NCBI GenBank assembly: GCA_024231375.1
Contig: JAAEQP010001464.1
Location: forward strand, 1-16,071
Length of the DNA: 16,071 bases
Source: a bacterium
Lineage (GTDB): Bacteria > Hydrogenedentota > Hydrogenedentia > Hydrogenedentiales > SLHB01
Reading direction: 5' to 3'
Both the position numbers and the translations under genes were made by a program. The notes under the pieces are model-generated. The model was given only the letters and a program-made list of their open reading frames with translations. It was not told the DNA's origin and searched no databases. Of the stretch, positions 1-7,449 are shown piece by piece. The first letter of the stretch is position 1. The number at the start of each line of letters is the position of its first letter.

Positions 1-42
1 AATCTCGTCGTCGCTGAATTCCACGCGCCGTCCACTCCTCAT
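1..42 (-). CDS. Partial CDS, N-terminus only, unknown protein
   Basis: An ATG at 42-40 on the minus strand opens a frame that stays open to the window edge and gives 14 residues (MRSGRRVEFSDDEI). An AGGTGA-type Shine-Dalgarno lies just upstream (about 46-51), and a promoter-like pair of boxes sits at 56-84 on the same strand. The gene would be divergent from the large gene at 181. Fourteen residues are too few to recognise a family. The predicted transcription start would leave a leader of only about 8 bases, which weakens the call. It could be a chance frame. Confidence 0.35.
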   Translation of the reverse strand, partial: MRSGRRVEFSDDEI

Positions 43-55
43 CTGTCACCTATCG

Positions 56-84
56 AGCATACCGAAAGGACAGCGCATTGCCAA
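56..84 (-). promoter_or_regulatory. Candidate sigma70-type promoter, leftward
   Basis: On the minus strand TTGGCA (84-79) and TATGCT (61-56) are separated by exactly 17 bases, matching 5/6 and 4/6 of the consensus boxes. It would drive the partial gene starting at 42, back to back with the rightward promoter at 114-145. Confidence 0.35.
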
Positions 85-113
85 GGACCGTGTGACCCCA
101 TCGACCGCGTACC

Positions 114-145
114 TTGGACATCTGCGGCGATCATTGGGCTATACT
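114..145 (+). promoter_or_regulatory. Candidate promoter of the 181-3702 gene
   Basis: TATACT at 140-145 matches the -10 consensus at 5/6 positions. TTGGAC(A) at 114-120 is a possible -35 box, but the spacing (19-20 bases) is longer than ideal. Transcription would start near 152, giving a leader of about 29 bases that contains the ribosome binding site. Confidence 0.4.
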
Positions 146-180
146 CACCGCGACACAGCCAAATCAGAGGGGAAAACGTC

Positions 181-3100
181 ATGTTGACTGTCTGTTCCAT
201 CGTGTGCGCCATGGTTGCCGCCGCCCCGGTTCACCCTCAGTGGGGACCCAACGGTGGCGCGATGCTGGGCACCTTTTCCCGCTCGGACGAGTTGACGGCG
301 CAAGGGCGCGCGATTCCCCCGTTGGACGATGGCGACGCATTCTCCGTTTCGTTTCGGTTCCAGACTCAGGGCCACGGTAGCTACGGTGCCGTTGTCTACG
401 CGGGCGTGCGCGACCAAGCGTCCGACTACGACCACAACGGCGCGGGGGTGTACATCTTCCGCCACAACGAGACGCTCGGCCTCGTCGGAAACGCCTTCGT
501 TTGGGACGGCAACGGCGAGCAAGTGCTGGACAAGGAAACGTTCGTCTCGTTGGCGTACAACACCGTCTACGACGTCGCATGCGCATACGACCCCTCGGCG
601 CGCACACTGACTGCGCGGTTCTCGGAGACTGTCGACGGCGCGCCCGTCGGAAACCCGGTGATGTTGACCGTCCCGGAAGGCGTGTCCTGGAACGCGGACC
701 GCCTGGCCCTCTGGAACCATTCCGACGGACATCGGGTCGCGGGGAAGATGGACCTGGCGCTGGACAACATCCAGTTCAACGACGATCCGCCCGCAGCCTT
801 CGACCGCGACCTGTCCGAACTGCCCCTGGGCGAATCGGATGCCTTCCGCTGGTACGAAGGGACACTGCCTCCACCCATCGCAGGCATCGACGGCCCCAGC
901 GACGTGTTTGACGAAGACGCCGTGTTTCACGCGTCCGTCCGTCCCGACGTGACGGGTTTGGTGGAGTTTTCGCTGCTCACGTACGGGAACGACACGGTCT
1001 GGAAAGAGACAGCGCCCATCGCGGACAGTACCGCCCAAGTAGCGCTGCCTGCAGCGGTTACGAAGGGTTTGGAACGGGGCGAGTACGTCCTCATGGCGAC
1101 AGTGCCCGAGACGCCTTCCGAACCAGCCTGCTCCGCCGTTACGCTCCGAGGTAGAGTGTTCCGCGACGTCACTGAAGAACCCGAAGGCATCCGCCCGGGC
1201 GACGAGATCGTCATCACCGACATGACCCTCGTGCAGCCTTCCAGCGCTATCGTGGACCGAAGCGAGAAGGGCAAGTGGTGGCTGCGCAGCTACACCGCCG
1301 ACGGGTCGGAGTCTCAGCTCCTGTGCGTGGAGGACCGCGACAAGGATGACCCGCAGTCGTGCGTGGCGCCGCCGCTGACGCTCCCGTTGAACCTACGCGG
1401 ATGGTACGAGGTGTGGGTCCGCACGCACAGGCCCAGTGAAGGCGGCGGCATCGACGTGAAGTTCTCGGACGAACGTTGCTTCCTCCATGCCGATCCGCAA
1501 CAGGTCGGCGCGGAGGACGGGACGGAGATGAGCGCTCTCGTCGATATTCGGTACCGCGCCGACGACCTCACCGGCCGTGGCCTCGTGTTCCAGCAGCCCT
1601 ACGGCACGTACAACTCCCAAACCATGTATGCCGGGGCTTCACTCGCGGGAGTGCGCTTGGTGAAGTTGTCGGATGCACAGGTCGCGCGTATCCGAACGGA
1701 ACGCCAACGCACTCCGTCGAAGACCATCGGCTATGACGACGACGGGTTCAGCTACTTCCATATCTGGGGCATGCACCATCCGGAATGCATCGCGCGGCTT
1801 CTCGAGCCCATGCGCGACACCAGCGCCACCTTCTTCAACATCGAGTTGGGCGGATTGGGCGGCCTCCATATCCCGACGCCCTACACCGGCATGTATCAAA
1901 TGACGGGCCACACGCGGCACGGCGATTACCGCGCGAACGCGTTCTACAAATGGTCGTTCGAGAACGACGCCAACATCGCGGATGTGCTGGCGGAACGGGC
2001 CCACGAATTGGGGCTGGACCTCTACCTATCCCTCATGATGGAACGGTCGTTCTCGGTCGATGCCACCATGAAGGCCCATCCCGAATGGATGGTGCAGCGC
2101 GGCCGCGGCCGGTGGGACTACGCCATCCCCGAGGTCCAGGATTACCAAGTCACCAAGATCGCGTGGATCATGGAAAACCACGATATCGACGGATTCATCG
2201 TCGATTTCACGCGGTATGGCTACTACTTCAACGAGGACGAGCCGGACAAGTTCGGGCACATGAACGCCTTTCTCCGCAAACTCCGGAAGGCCACCGACGA
2301 GGTCAACGGGAAGAAGGAACGCAAGGTCGCCTTGTCCGCAAGCTTCGGCGATCGGAGTTGGCATCTCACGCACTGGGGGACCGGAATCCTCAAGGACCAA
2401 GGGCTGGATGTGGCCACATGGCTCGAGGAGGGCCTGTTCGACAGCATCATGCCGGAAGGCCCCACCGCACTCGACTTCGTGTCGCAAGCCGCGGACAGCC
2501 GGACCCAAGTCCTCCCCCGAATGGTGAGCGGAGTCACATTGGTGACCCACGACAAGGCACCGGGCGAGTTGGGGCCGAAGGCCATCGAACGCGAAGTCGC
2601 CGCCGCCTACGAGGCAGGCGCGCCGGGCATCTTCTTCTTCAATCAGGAACCGTGGACAGCATTGGCGCGCGTCGGGTACGAAGACGAGTTGCGCCTCCGC
2701 GCCCGGACCGGCGCGGCCTACGGGTTCCGCGAAGGGCCCGTTGCCGAATTCACCGTCTGGTACCCGAGCCTGTCGGAGCGGGACAAGCAGCGCGAGGCGC
2801 TCCGGCCGGTTGTGGCGGACGCGGGTCCGGACAAGACGATTCAAGGGTGGTTCGAGATACCCGTTGTCAACACGTTTCCTGAACTAGTGAGTGCAACGGT
2901 GCAGCTTGAGGTCCCGGACAAGGACCGCGCAGCGTGGTCCATTGAACCCGCCGCGTGGCACGCCAAGATACAGCCGGGCAAGAACGACGTGGCCCGCGTT
3001 CTCGTGAAGGGAACAACCTCGGCCGAAGGCGACGGATTCCAGTTCCGGGTCGAATATGAAGCCAACAACCAGATCGTATTCCGCCATGTGGTGCCTGTTC

Positions 3101-3702
3101 GCGTCACGCAACGGGGCAGTTGTTGGCAACTGCCCAGCCCGGAAGCGAAGTCGCACCTACTCGAGCCCGGACCCATCCTTGGCCGAGTAATCGGCGAACT
3201 GCACCCGGAAGCGGGCCGAACGAGCATCACCATCGTGCGGGATCCGGACAACCTCTACCTGGTCATAGATAGAAGCGGTCTCGATCCCGGTAAGGTGGAC
3301 CGCACGGCGACGGAACGCGACTCGTCGGCCACGCTCCGTGGAGAGTTCGCCCAGTTGTTGGTCGACGTCGAGGGGAGAGAGGAAGCGTTCCTCCAGTTCG
3401 TGGCAACGCCGGCGGGAGGTCAGTACGACGCGTCCTGGGCGTACGCCCCATTCATGGGCCACCATAGCCGAAACACGAAATGGAACGGGGAGTGGACGAC
3501 CGAGACCGTCTGGTTCGACGACGGATACCGGATCCTGATGACCGTTCCGCTGAAGACGCTGGGCGCGGCAAAGGCGGAGCAAGGCTACTGGCGGGCCTGC
3601 ATTCGCGTCCAGGGAATGTCCGGCGGTGAAGCCGTGTCATACGTTTGGCCGGAGGGATGCGGCCGCGACCCCAAAGAGTTCGGGATGATTGCGCTGGACT
3701 GA
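181..3702 (+). CDS. Secreted modular protein: LamG-like, beta-sandwich, GHL10-type TIM barrel, CBM9-like
   Basis: A 1173-residue exported protein, probably acting on or binding a polysaccharide outside the cytoplasm. The start follows AGAGGGG about 8 bases upstream. Residues 1-15 form a short hydrophobic signal peptide ending AAA, unusual in lacking basic residues. Residues about 20-205 resemble a concanavalin/LamG lectin fold. About 240-325 is Ig-like and about 345-500 is a jelly-roll-like beta-sandwich. Residues about 515-850 form a TIM barrel of the glycosyl-hydrolase-like 10 type, with HPEW (633-636) and IDGFIVDFTR (669-678); D670 and D675 occupy positions typical of active-site acids in such barrels. 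Residues about 1000-1173 look like a CBM9-like domain, ending in the YVWPEG...PKEFGMIALD pattern. The barrel resembles that of the protein at 7450-9102. Substrate and catalytic activity are unknown, and many GHL10 proteins are uncharacterised. Confidence 0.9.
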   Translation: MLTVCSIVCAMVAAAPVHPQWGPNGGAMLGTFSRSDELTAQGRAIPPLDDGDAFSVSFRFQTQGHGSYGAVVYAGVRDQASDYDHNGAGVYIFRHNETLGLVGNAFVWDGNGEQVLDKETFVSLAYNTVYDVACAYDPSARTLTARFSETVDGAPVGNPVMLTVPEGVSWNADRLALWNHSDGHRVAGKMDLALDNIQFNDDPPAAFDRDLSELPLGESDAFRWYEGTLPPPIAGIDGPSDVFDEDAVFHASVRPDVTGLVEFSLLTYGNDTVWKETAPIADSTAQVALPAAVTKGLERGEYVLMATVPETPSEPACSAVTLRGRVFRDVTEEPEGIRPGDEIVITDMTLVQPSSAIVDRSEKGKWWLRSYTADGSESQLLCVEDRDKDDPQSCVAPPLTLPLNLRGWYEVWVRTHRPSEGGGIDVKFSDERCFLHADPQQVGAEDGTEMSALVDIRYRADDLTGRGLVFQQPYGTYNSQTMYAGASLAGVRLVKLSDAQVARIRTERQRTPSKTIGYDDDGFSYFHIWGMHHPECIARLLEPMRDTSATFFNIELGGLGGLHIPTPYTGMYQMTGHTRHGDYRANAFYKWSFENDANIADVLAERAHELGLDLYLSLMMERSFSVDATMKAHPEWMVQRGRGRWDYAIPEVQDYQVTKIAWIMENHDIDGFIVDFTRYGYYFNEDEPDKFGHMNAFLRKLRKATDEVNGKKERKVALSASFGDRSWHLTHWGTGILKDQGLDVATWLEEGLFDSIMPEGPTALDFVSQAADSRTQVLPRMVSGVTLVTHDKAPGELGPKAIEREVAAAYEAGAPGIFFFNQEPWTALARVGYEDELRLRARTGAAYGFREGPVAEFTVWYPSLSERDKQREALRPVVADAGPDKTIQGWFEIPVVNTFPELVSATVQLEVPDKDRAAWSIEPAAWHAKIQPGKNDVARVLVKGTTSAEGDGFQFRVEYEANNQIVFRHVVPVRVTQRGSCWQLPSPEAKSHLLEPGPILGRVIGELHPEAGRTSITIVRDPDNLYLVIDRSGLDPGKVDRTATERDSSATLRGEFAQLLVDVEGREEAFLQFVATPAGGQYDASWAYAPFMGHHSRNTKWNGEWTTETVWFDDGYRILMTVPLKTLGAAKAEQGYWRACIRVQGMSGGEAVSYVWPEGCGRDPKEFGMIALD

Positions 3703-3772
3703 CTGGCGAAGACACAGCCGCCCGGTTCCGGGACCGTGTAGATTCGGATTCTGGAAGGAAGGCGGCACCCAT

Positions 3773-3796
3773 GGGTTGCGCAGGACAGCGCAACCC
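3773..3796. terminator. Perfect 9-bp hairpin between convergent genes
   Basis: GGGTTGCGC (3773-3781) and GCGCAACCC (3788-3796) pair perfectly around a 6-base loop. It lies between the stop codon of the large plus-strand gene and that of infA. Neither side has a T-tract, so it is at most a weak or Rho-assisted terminator, or an mRNA 3'-end stabiliser. Confidence 0.4.
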
Positions 3797-3802
3797 CGCT
3801 TG

Positions 3803-3835
3803 GGCGGCGAACAAGGATGTCCTGGGTTCGCCGCC
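3803..3835 (-). terminator. Strong hairpin abutting the infA stop codon
   Basis: GGCGGCGAAC (3803-3812) pairs perfectly with GTTCGCCGCC (3826-3835). Within the 13-base loop AGGA (3814-3817) and TCCT (3820-3823) can extend the stem. The outer arm reaches the last base of the infA stop codon, so the structure forms the very end of the infA message. No T-tract follows in either direction. Probable 3'-end structure of infA mRNA; a terminator role is inferred. Confidence 0.45.
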
Positions 3836-4053
3836 TACTTATAGCGGTACGTGATGCGGCCTTTGGTCAAGTCGTAGGGAGACATCTCAAGCTTGACGCG
3901 ATCACCCGGGAGAATGCGGATGAAGAACTTCCGCATCTTGCCCGAAATGTGCGACAAGACGACATGGTCGTTCTTCAGTTTCACCCGAAACATGGCGTTC
4001 GGCAAACACTCGACCACGGTACCTTCAACTTCTATTGCCTGTTCTTTCTGCAT
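3835..4053 (-). CDS. infA: Translation initiation factor IF-1
   Basis: A 72-residue protein, the standard length of bacterial IF-1, a single S1/OB-fold domain that binds the 30S A site during initiation together with IF-2 and IF-3. The family signature is clear: [37 protein letters not shown] and the C-terminal [15 protein letters not shown]. The start ATG is preceded by AAGGAG (minus strand, about 4072-4077), which is rather far, and by a nearer AAAGGGA. The gene stands alone: no ribosomal-protein operon neighbours (such as rpmJ or secY) are present. A 330-base leader with promoter, structured RNA and terminator-like hairpin lies upstream, which suggests independent control. Cytoplasmic. Confidence 0.97.
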   Translation of the reverse strand: MQKEQAIEVEGTVVECLPNAMFRVKLKNDHVVLSHISGKMRKFFIRILPGDRVKLEMSPYDLTKGRITYRYK

Positions 4054-4100
4054 ATGTCCCTTTTACCTTAGCTCCTTTACCTACCCGCCGGCTCGTGCAT

Positions 4101-4123
4101 GGCCCCATGCCTTTGCATGGGCC
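4101..4123 (-). promoter_or_regulatory. Stable hairpin in the infA leader
   Basis: Read on the minus strand, GGCCCATGC and GCATGGGGCC pair as nine base pairs with one bulged G around the four-base loop AAAG. It lies 48-70 bases upstream of the infA start and lacks a T-tract, so it is not an intrinsic terminator. It may stabilise or shape the 5' end of the infA message. Confidence 0.45.
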
Positions 4124-4148
4124 TATGCCATCGGTGTCCAGAATCGGC

Positions 4149-4177
4149 CAAAAAATAAGTCCCTGTCCTGCAGGGAC
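4149..4177 (-). terminator. Intrinsic-terminator-like hairpin upstream of infA
   Basis: On the minus strand GTCCCTG (4177-4171) and CAGGGAC (4165-4159) form a perfect 7-bp stem with a 5-base loop, followed at once by TTATTTTTT. This is a typical Rho-independent terminator and the only one in the window with a T-tract. It ends about 95 bases before the infA start, in the infA direction. It therefore either ends a separate small RNA or attenuates infA transcription. Confidence 0.6.
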
Positions 4178-4248
4178 CCATATGCTGCGAAGAATCGCTA
4201 TGTCTCGTGGTTAGACAGGGCGCATATGGGTTGCCTCGGAACCCAACC
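4176..4248 (-). ncRNA. Candidate structured RNA (three-way junction), infA leader or small RNA
   Basis: ACCCATATGC and GCATATGGGT (4222-4231 and 4176-4185) form a perfect 10-bp outer stem. It encloses two hairpins: TGTCT/AGACA with a 7-base loop (4201-4217) and GCGA/TCGC with a 4-base loop (4187-4198). Together they make a three-way junction. An alternative stem GGGTT/AACCC (4228-4232 with 4240-4244) would use up four bases of the outer stem, and the outer stem overlaps the terminator stem at 4176-4177 by two bases. Mutually exclusive pairings next to a terminator are typical of attenuators and riboswitches. Strand is chosen from the promoter and T-tract direction. I recognise no known RNA family (not tRNA, tmRNA, SRP or RNase P by their hallmarks). 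Confidence 0.4.
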
Positions 4249-4386
4249 AGCCCCGGCGCACAACGCCGCCAGAACCAGTCCGGCTGTTCGCGCATGACAT
4301 GGCCACGCGCACCACGTTCTGTTCCAATGGCAAGAGTCCGCCCAAACCCCGTGTCGCGGACACACTCCTCCCTTTACGAACATGAG

Positions 4387-4415
4387 ATTTTACCACAATT
4401 CATCGCGAACATCAA
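4387..4415 (-). promoter_or_regulatory. Candidate sigma70-type promoter for infA / leader RNA
   Basis: On the minus strand TTGATG (4415-4410) and TAAAAT (4392-4387) are spaced by exactly 17 bases, matching 4/6 and 5/6 of consensus. Transcription would begin near 4380, giving an RNA of about 220 bases to the terminator-like hairpin or a leader of about 327 bases to infA. Confidence 0.5.
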
Positions 4416-4433
4416 TCCGCGACCGTTGAGCCA

Positions 4434-4463
4434 TTGACCGGATCGCCGACGGAGGGGTACTCT
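4434..4463 (+). promoter_or_regulatory. Weak candidate promoter for the 4523 gene
   Basis: TTGACC (4434-4439) is a good -35 box (5/6), but the -10 candidate TACTCT (4458-4463) is poor (3/6) and the spacing is 18. It would be divergent from the infA-directed promoter at 4387-4415, whose -35 box ends 18 bases away. Confidence 0.25.
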
Positions 4464-4522
4464 GGACGGGGCAGGGCAAGTGTTTCCGAACAAACGGGTA
4501 ACGCCGTGGTCAGGGGGGAGTC

Positions 4523-7438
4523 ATGAGGCGATACGGGGTGATCGCGATCCTGGTAGGCGTGGCGGTGGGGACGCACGGGGTGGCCTCGGCAGGCAGTATC
4601 GTCAGGGCATCGCAGGCCAAGGCCGCACCGCGTGTGGACGGCCATCTCGATGACGAGGCATGGGAGAAGGGCGACTGGTATACCGGATTCACACAACTGA
4701 GCCGATCCGAACGGCCCATGGCCGTGCAGACACGCTTCAAGGTCGCGGCCGACGCCACTAATCTCTACATCGCCGTCCACGCCGACGAACCCGACATGGT
4801 CCACCAAATCCGGACGGTCACCGCGCGGGACGGCAAGGTCTGGGGCGACGACTGTATCGAGATCATGGTTGGATCGGACCCTGCCGGGAGCCGGTATCTG
4901 CATTTCATCGTGAACGGACGAGCCGCGTTGTACGACGCGGAGATCTTCAACGAAGGCGCCGAAACCAACAGCAGTTGGGATTGCGACTGCGAGATCGGGG
5001 TGGCCCGTGGCATCGATACGTGGTCCGTGGAAATGCGCATCCCCCTCGTGGAAGTGGGCGTGACGGAGACGGCCGCTGCCGACTGGATCCTGAATGTCGC
5101 CCGCGAACGCCGATCAGGCCAGATCAGTGAACTGTCGTCCTTTACCCCGCTCTCCGGCGGATTCCATCAACCCACCCGGTTCGCGGCGCTTCGGCTCCCG
5201 TCCTTGGACCTGTCCCAGTTCGCATGGCTTCTCCAGGAACCATCAGAGTTTGAGTTCGTCCCTGATACGGAACCGATGACATGCCGCGCGGCCACGCGCA
5301 TCGAAAACCGCACCGGGTCCCGACGCGCCTACGTATTGCACACTGCCTGGGTCGTTGGGGAGCACCGTTCCGAGGGCGAGCCAATCTCAGGTGCCCTGAA
5401 CCCGGGCCAAGCCACGGATGTCGCGTTCGGCTTCCCCCTAGCCGCACAAGGCCAAGGCACACTGGTTCTCGAACTGCGCGACCAGCAGAATCCCGAATCC
5501 CTCTGGGCAACCACCAAACGGCAGGTCGATCTCACGTACGTCCCCATCGCGCTCGACGTGATGGAACCTTGTTACCGCAACAGCATCTATGCCACGCAAC
5601 GGGTGGACGCGGTCCGGGCAGTCGTCCGGCTCGCAGTGGCCTCATCCCAGCGGGAAGGCGCCGAGGTGCGCGCCACGTTCGAACGCCCCGAGGGCGATGC
5701 ATTGGTCATCGTCGAACGGACCTACCCCGCCGATAAGGAAGTCGCGGTCGAATTGCCGTTGCCGGCGCTCGCGACAGGGGACTACATCCTGCGCGCACAA
5801 TTGCGTCGGAACGGCACGTTCCTCGAACAGGCGTCAACGCCCATCCGGAAGCTGCCATCGGTGGCCCACGAATGGCGCATCGACAACCACAACGTACTGC
5901 TGCACAATGGCGAACCGTTCCTCCCGTTCGGCATGTTCGCCATCCCGGCGGACGAGGCAGCCAGACCCGGTAACGCCTACACGGTCGTCCAGAACTACAA
6001 CGCCCACTGGCGTTCCGTTGAAGAGAACCTTGCTTTCCTTGACGCCTTTGCGGCCGCGGGGGTCTACGTGACCATCTACCCCTACCAGGGCCCCGGCATG
6101 CTCAGTCCCGCGGACGTGTGGGGCAAGCCGTTGACCGACGAGGAAGCGGCAGGACTGCGCGAACGCGTGCGGGCACTGAAAGACCATCCGGCCCTGTTCG
6201 CGTGGTACATGGCCGACGAACCCGAACTGCGGCCCGCCTTGCCCGAGCGGACCCGCCAGATCTACGAGATCGTGGCGTCCGAGGACCCGTACCATCCCTG
6301 CATCATGCTGAACGACACCATCGCCGGCATTTACAAGTACGTGGACAGCGGCGACGTGCTCATGCCGGATCCCTATCCTTGTTTTCTGAAGGACGGCGAC
6401 GCAGCCATGCCCATCGAGAAGGTCTCCAAGTTCATCCAAGCCTGCGACGTCGCGTCGGAAGGACGCAAGCCCGCGTGGGTCACGCCGCAAGCGTTCAATT
6501 ACGGCGACTACGGCCGCGAGAACAACCGCGCGCCAACCTTCACCGAACTGCGCAACATGACGTATCAGGCCGCCGCGTCGGGTGCCAAGGGCTTCCTATA
6601 TTACATCTGGAGCCACACCCGCAATTACGTGGACCTTCAGGTCGGCATGCCCTTTCTCGCGCGTGAGGCCGCGGACCTAAAACCAGCCATCCTCGCGCCG
6701 GAAGTCGAAGGCTTGGTCGACGTGGATGCCCAGATCCCCGAACACCTCCACTGGTCTGCCCGGATGGTGGACGGTGAGGTGTACGTGTTTGCCGTGAATA
6801 CCGCCACCAAACCGCAGAAGGTTCGTCTCGCTTTCCCGGATGCAGACCCGCCCATCACGAAACTCAACGTGGTGTCAGAAAACCGCGCCGTGCTGGTGTG
6901 CGACAAGGGCACGTGCGCCGACACCTTCGACGCGTACGACACGCACATCTACACCACCGACGCCAACGTGGCCATCCGCGAGAGCATCGAAGCCGCCATG
7001 CTCGACATCGAACGGCGCACGGCGGCCCTCGAGAAACCAGGCAACCTCGCGTTCGAACGTACTGGCGTCCGGGTGGAGGTCTCGTCGAAATCGCAGTTCG
7101 GGTCCGCGCCCGACCGCGTGCTGGACGGTGTGGAGAACGCCATGGGATGGCGCGACGGCACGGCGGGGGAATGTCCAGATTGGCTGGACCTCGTTTGGCC
7201 CAAGGCCGTCAAAGTCGGACGTGTGGCGGTCTACTCCACCACGGCCCGCGAACTGGCGGTGCTGGTGCCTGAGGGCGAGGACTGGGCCGAGCTTGCTTCC
7301 GTGACCGAACCGGAGAGGGGCGTGTTGACCGTCTCGTTCCCGCCCGTCAAGACGGATCGCCTGCGCATCGAAGTCCGCGCAAACGCTGACGACGCACGGT
7401 ACACGATCATAAGCGAAGTCGAGGCATACAAGGAGTAA
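4523..7438 (+). CDS. Secreted glycoside-hydrolase-like protein: CBM9-like, TIM barrel, discoidin-like
   Basis: A 971-residue exported protein. GGGGGGAG lies immediately before the ATG. Residues 1-23 are a Sec signal peptide ending ASA. Residues about 28-225 form a CBM9-like carbohydrate-binding domain with the hallmark VDGHLDDEAW (38-47) and WGDDCIEIMV. About 230-445 are beta-sandwich domains. About 450-725 form a TIM barrel like those of clan GH-A-type hydrolases; WYMADEPE (561-568) places E566 where the acid/base Glu usually lies, and FLYYIWSH lies late in the barrel. A small beta domain (about 730-790) follows, then an F5/8 type C (discoidin, CBM32-like) domain at about 838-971. The CBM9-like domain is N-terminal here but C-terminal in the 181 gene. 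The next gene starts 11 bases after the stop, suggesting one operon. Enzymatic activity is inferred from fold; the substrate is unknown. Confidence 0.9.
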   Translation: MRRYGVIAILVGVAVGTHGVASAGSIVRASQAKAAPRVDGHLDDEAWEKGDWYTGFTQLSRSERPMAVQTRFKVAADATNLYIAVHADEPDMVHQIRTVTARDGKVWGDDCIEIMVGSDPAGSRYLHFIVNGRAALYDAEIFNEGAETNSSWDCDCEIGVARGIDTWSVEMRIPLVEVGVTETAAADWILNVARERRSGQISELSSFTPLSGGFHQPTRFAALRLPSLDLSQFAWLLQEPSEFEFVPDTEPMTCRAATRIENRTGSRRAYVLHTAWVVGEHRSEGEPISGALNPGQATDVAFGFPLAAQGQGTLVLELRDQQNPESLWATTKRQVDLTYVPIALDVMEPCYRNSIYATQRVDAVRAVVRLAVASSQREGAEVRATFERPEGDALVIVERTYPADKEVAVELPLPALATGDYILRAQLRRNGTFLEQASTPIRKLPSVAHEWRIDNHNVLLHNGEPFLPFGMFAIPADEAARPGNAYTVVQNYNAHWRSVEENLAFLDAFAAAGVYVTIYPYQGPGMLSPADVWGKPLTDEEAAGLRERVRALKDHPALFAWYMADEPELRPALPERTRQIYEIVASEDPYHPCIMLNDTIAGIYKYVDSGDVLMPDPYPCFLKDGDAAMPIEKVSKFIQACDVASEGRKPAWVTPQAFNYGDYGRENNRAPTFTELRNMTYQAAASGAKGFLYYIWSHTRNYVDLQVGMPFLAREAADLKPAILAPEVEGLVDVDAQIPEHLHWSARMVDGEVYVFAVNTATKPQKVRLAFPDADPPITKLNVVSENRAVLVCDKGTCADTFDAYDTHIYTTDANVAIRESIEAAMLDIERRTAALEKPGNLAFERTGVRVEVSSKSQFGSAPDRVLDGVENAMGWRDGTAGECPDWLDLVWPKAVKVGRVAVYSTTARELAVLVPEGEDWAELASVTEPERGVLTVSFPPVKTDRLRIEVRANADDARYTIISEVEAYKE

Positions 7439-7449
7439 CCAGGGCCGCT

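Larger units (their letters stand above)
4054..4522. other. Gene-less region between divergent infA and the 4523 gene
   Basis: No convincing coding frame. The short frames on the minus strand (for example 4198-4383) lack a well-placed ribosome binding site and overlap RNA structure. The region holds a leftward promoter (4387-4415), a nested structured RNA (4176-4248), a terminator-like hairpin with T-tract (4149-4177), a stable hairpin (4101-4123) and a weak rightward promoter (4434-4463). It reads as a long regulated infA leader plus the short upstream region of the 4523 gene. Confidence 0.7.

Noticed and set aside
145..1038. Long minus-strand frame opposite the first large gene
   Set aside because: A shadow of the GC-rich plus-strand gene: low-complexity composition, no recognisable domain and no ribosome binding site.
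4176..4231. tRNA-like cloverleaf
   Set aside because: The 7-base loop invites this, but the element is too short (56 bases), has no T-arm GGTTCGAATCC motif and no CCA end.
4198..4383. 61-residue minus-strand frame containing a lipobox-like LVLAALC
   Set aside because: The ATG lies upstream of the predicted transcription start and of the GGGAGGAG motif, the composition is odd (many Trp, Cys and His), and the frame runs through the structured RNA. More likely leader RNA than protein.
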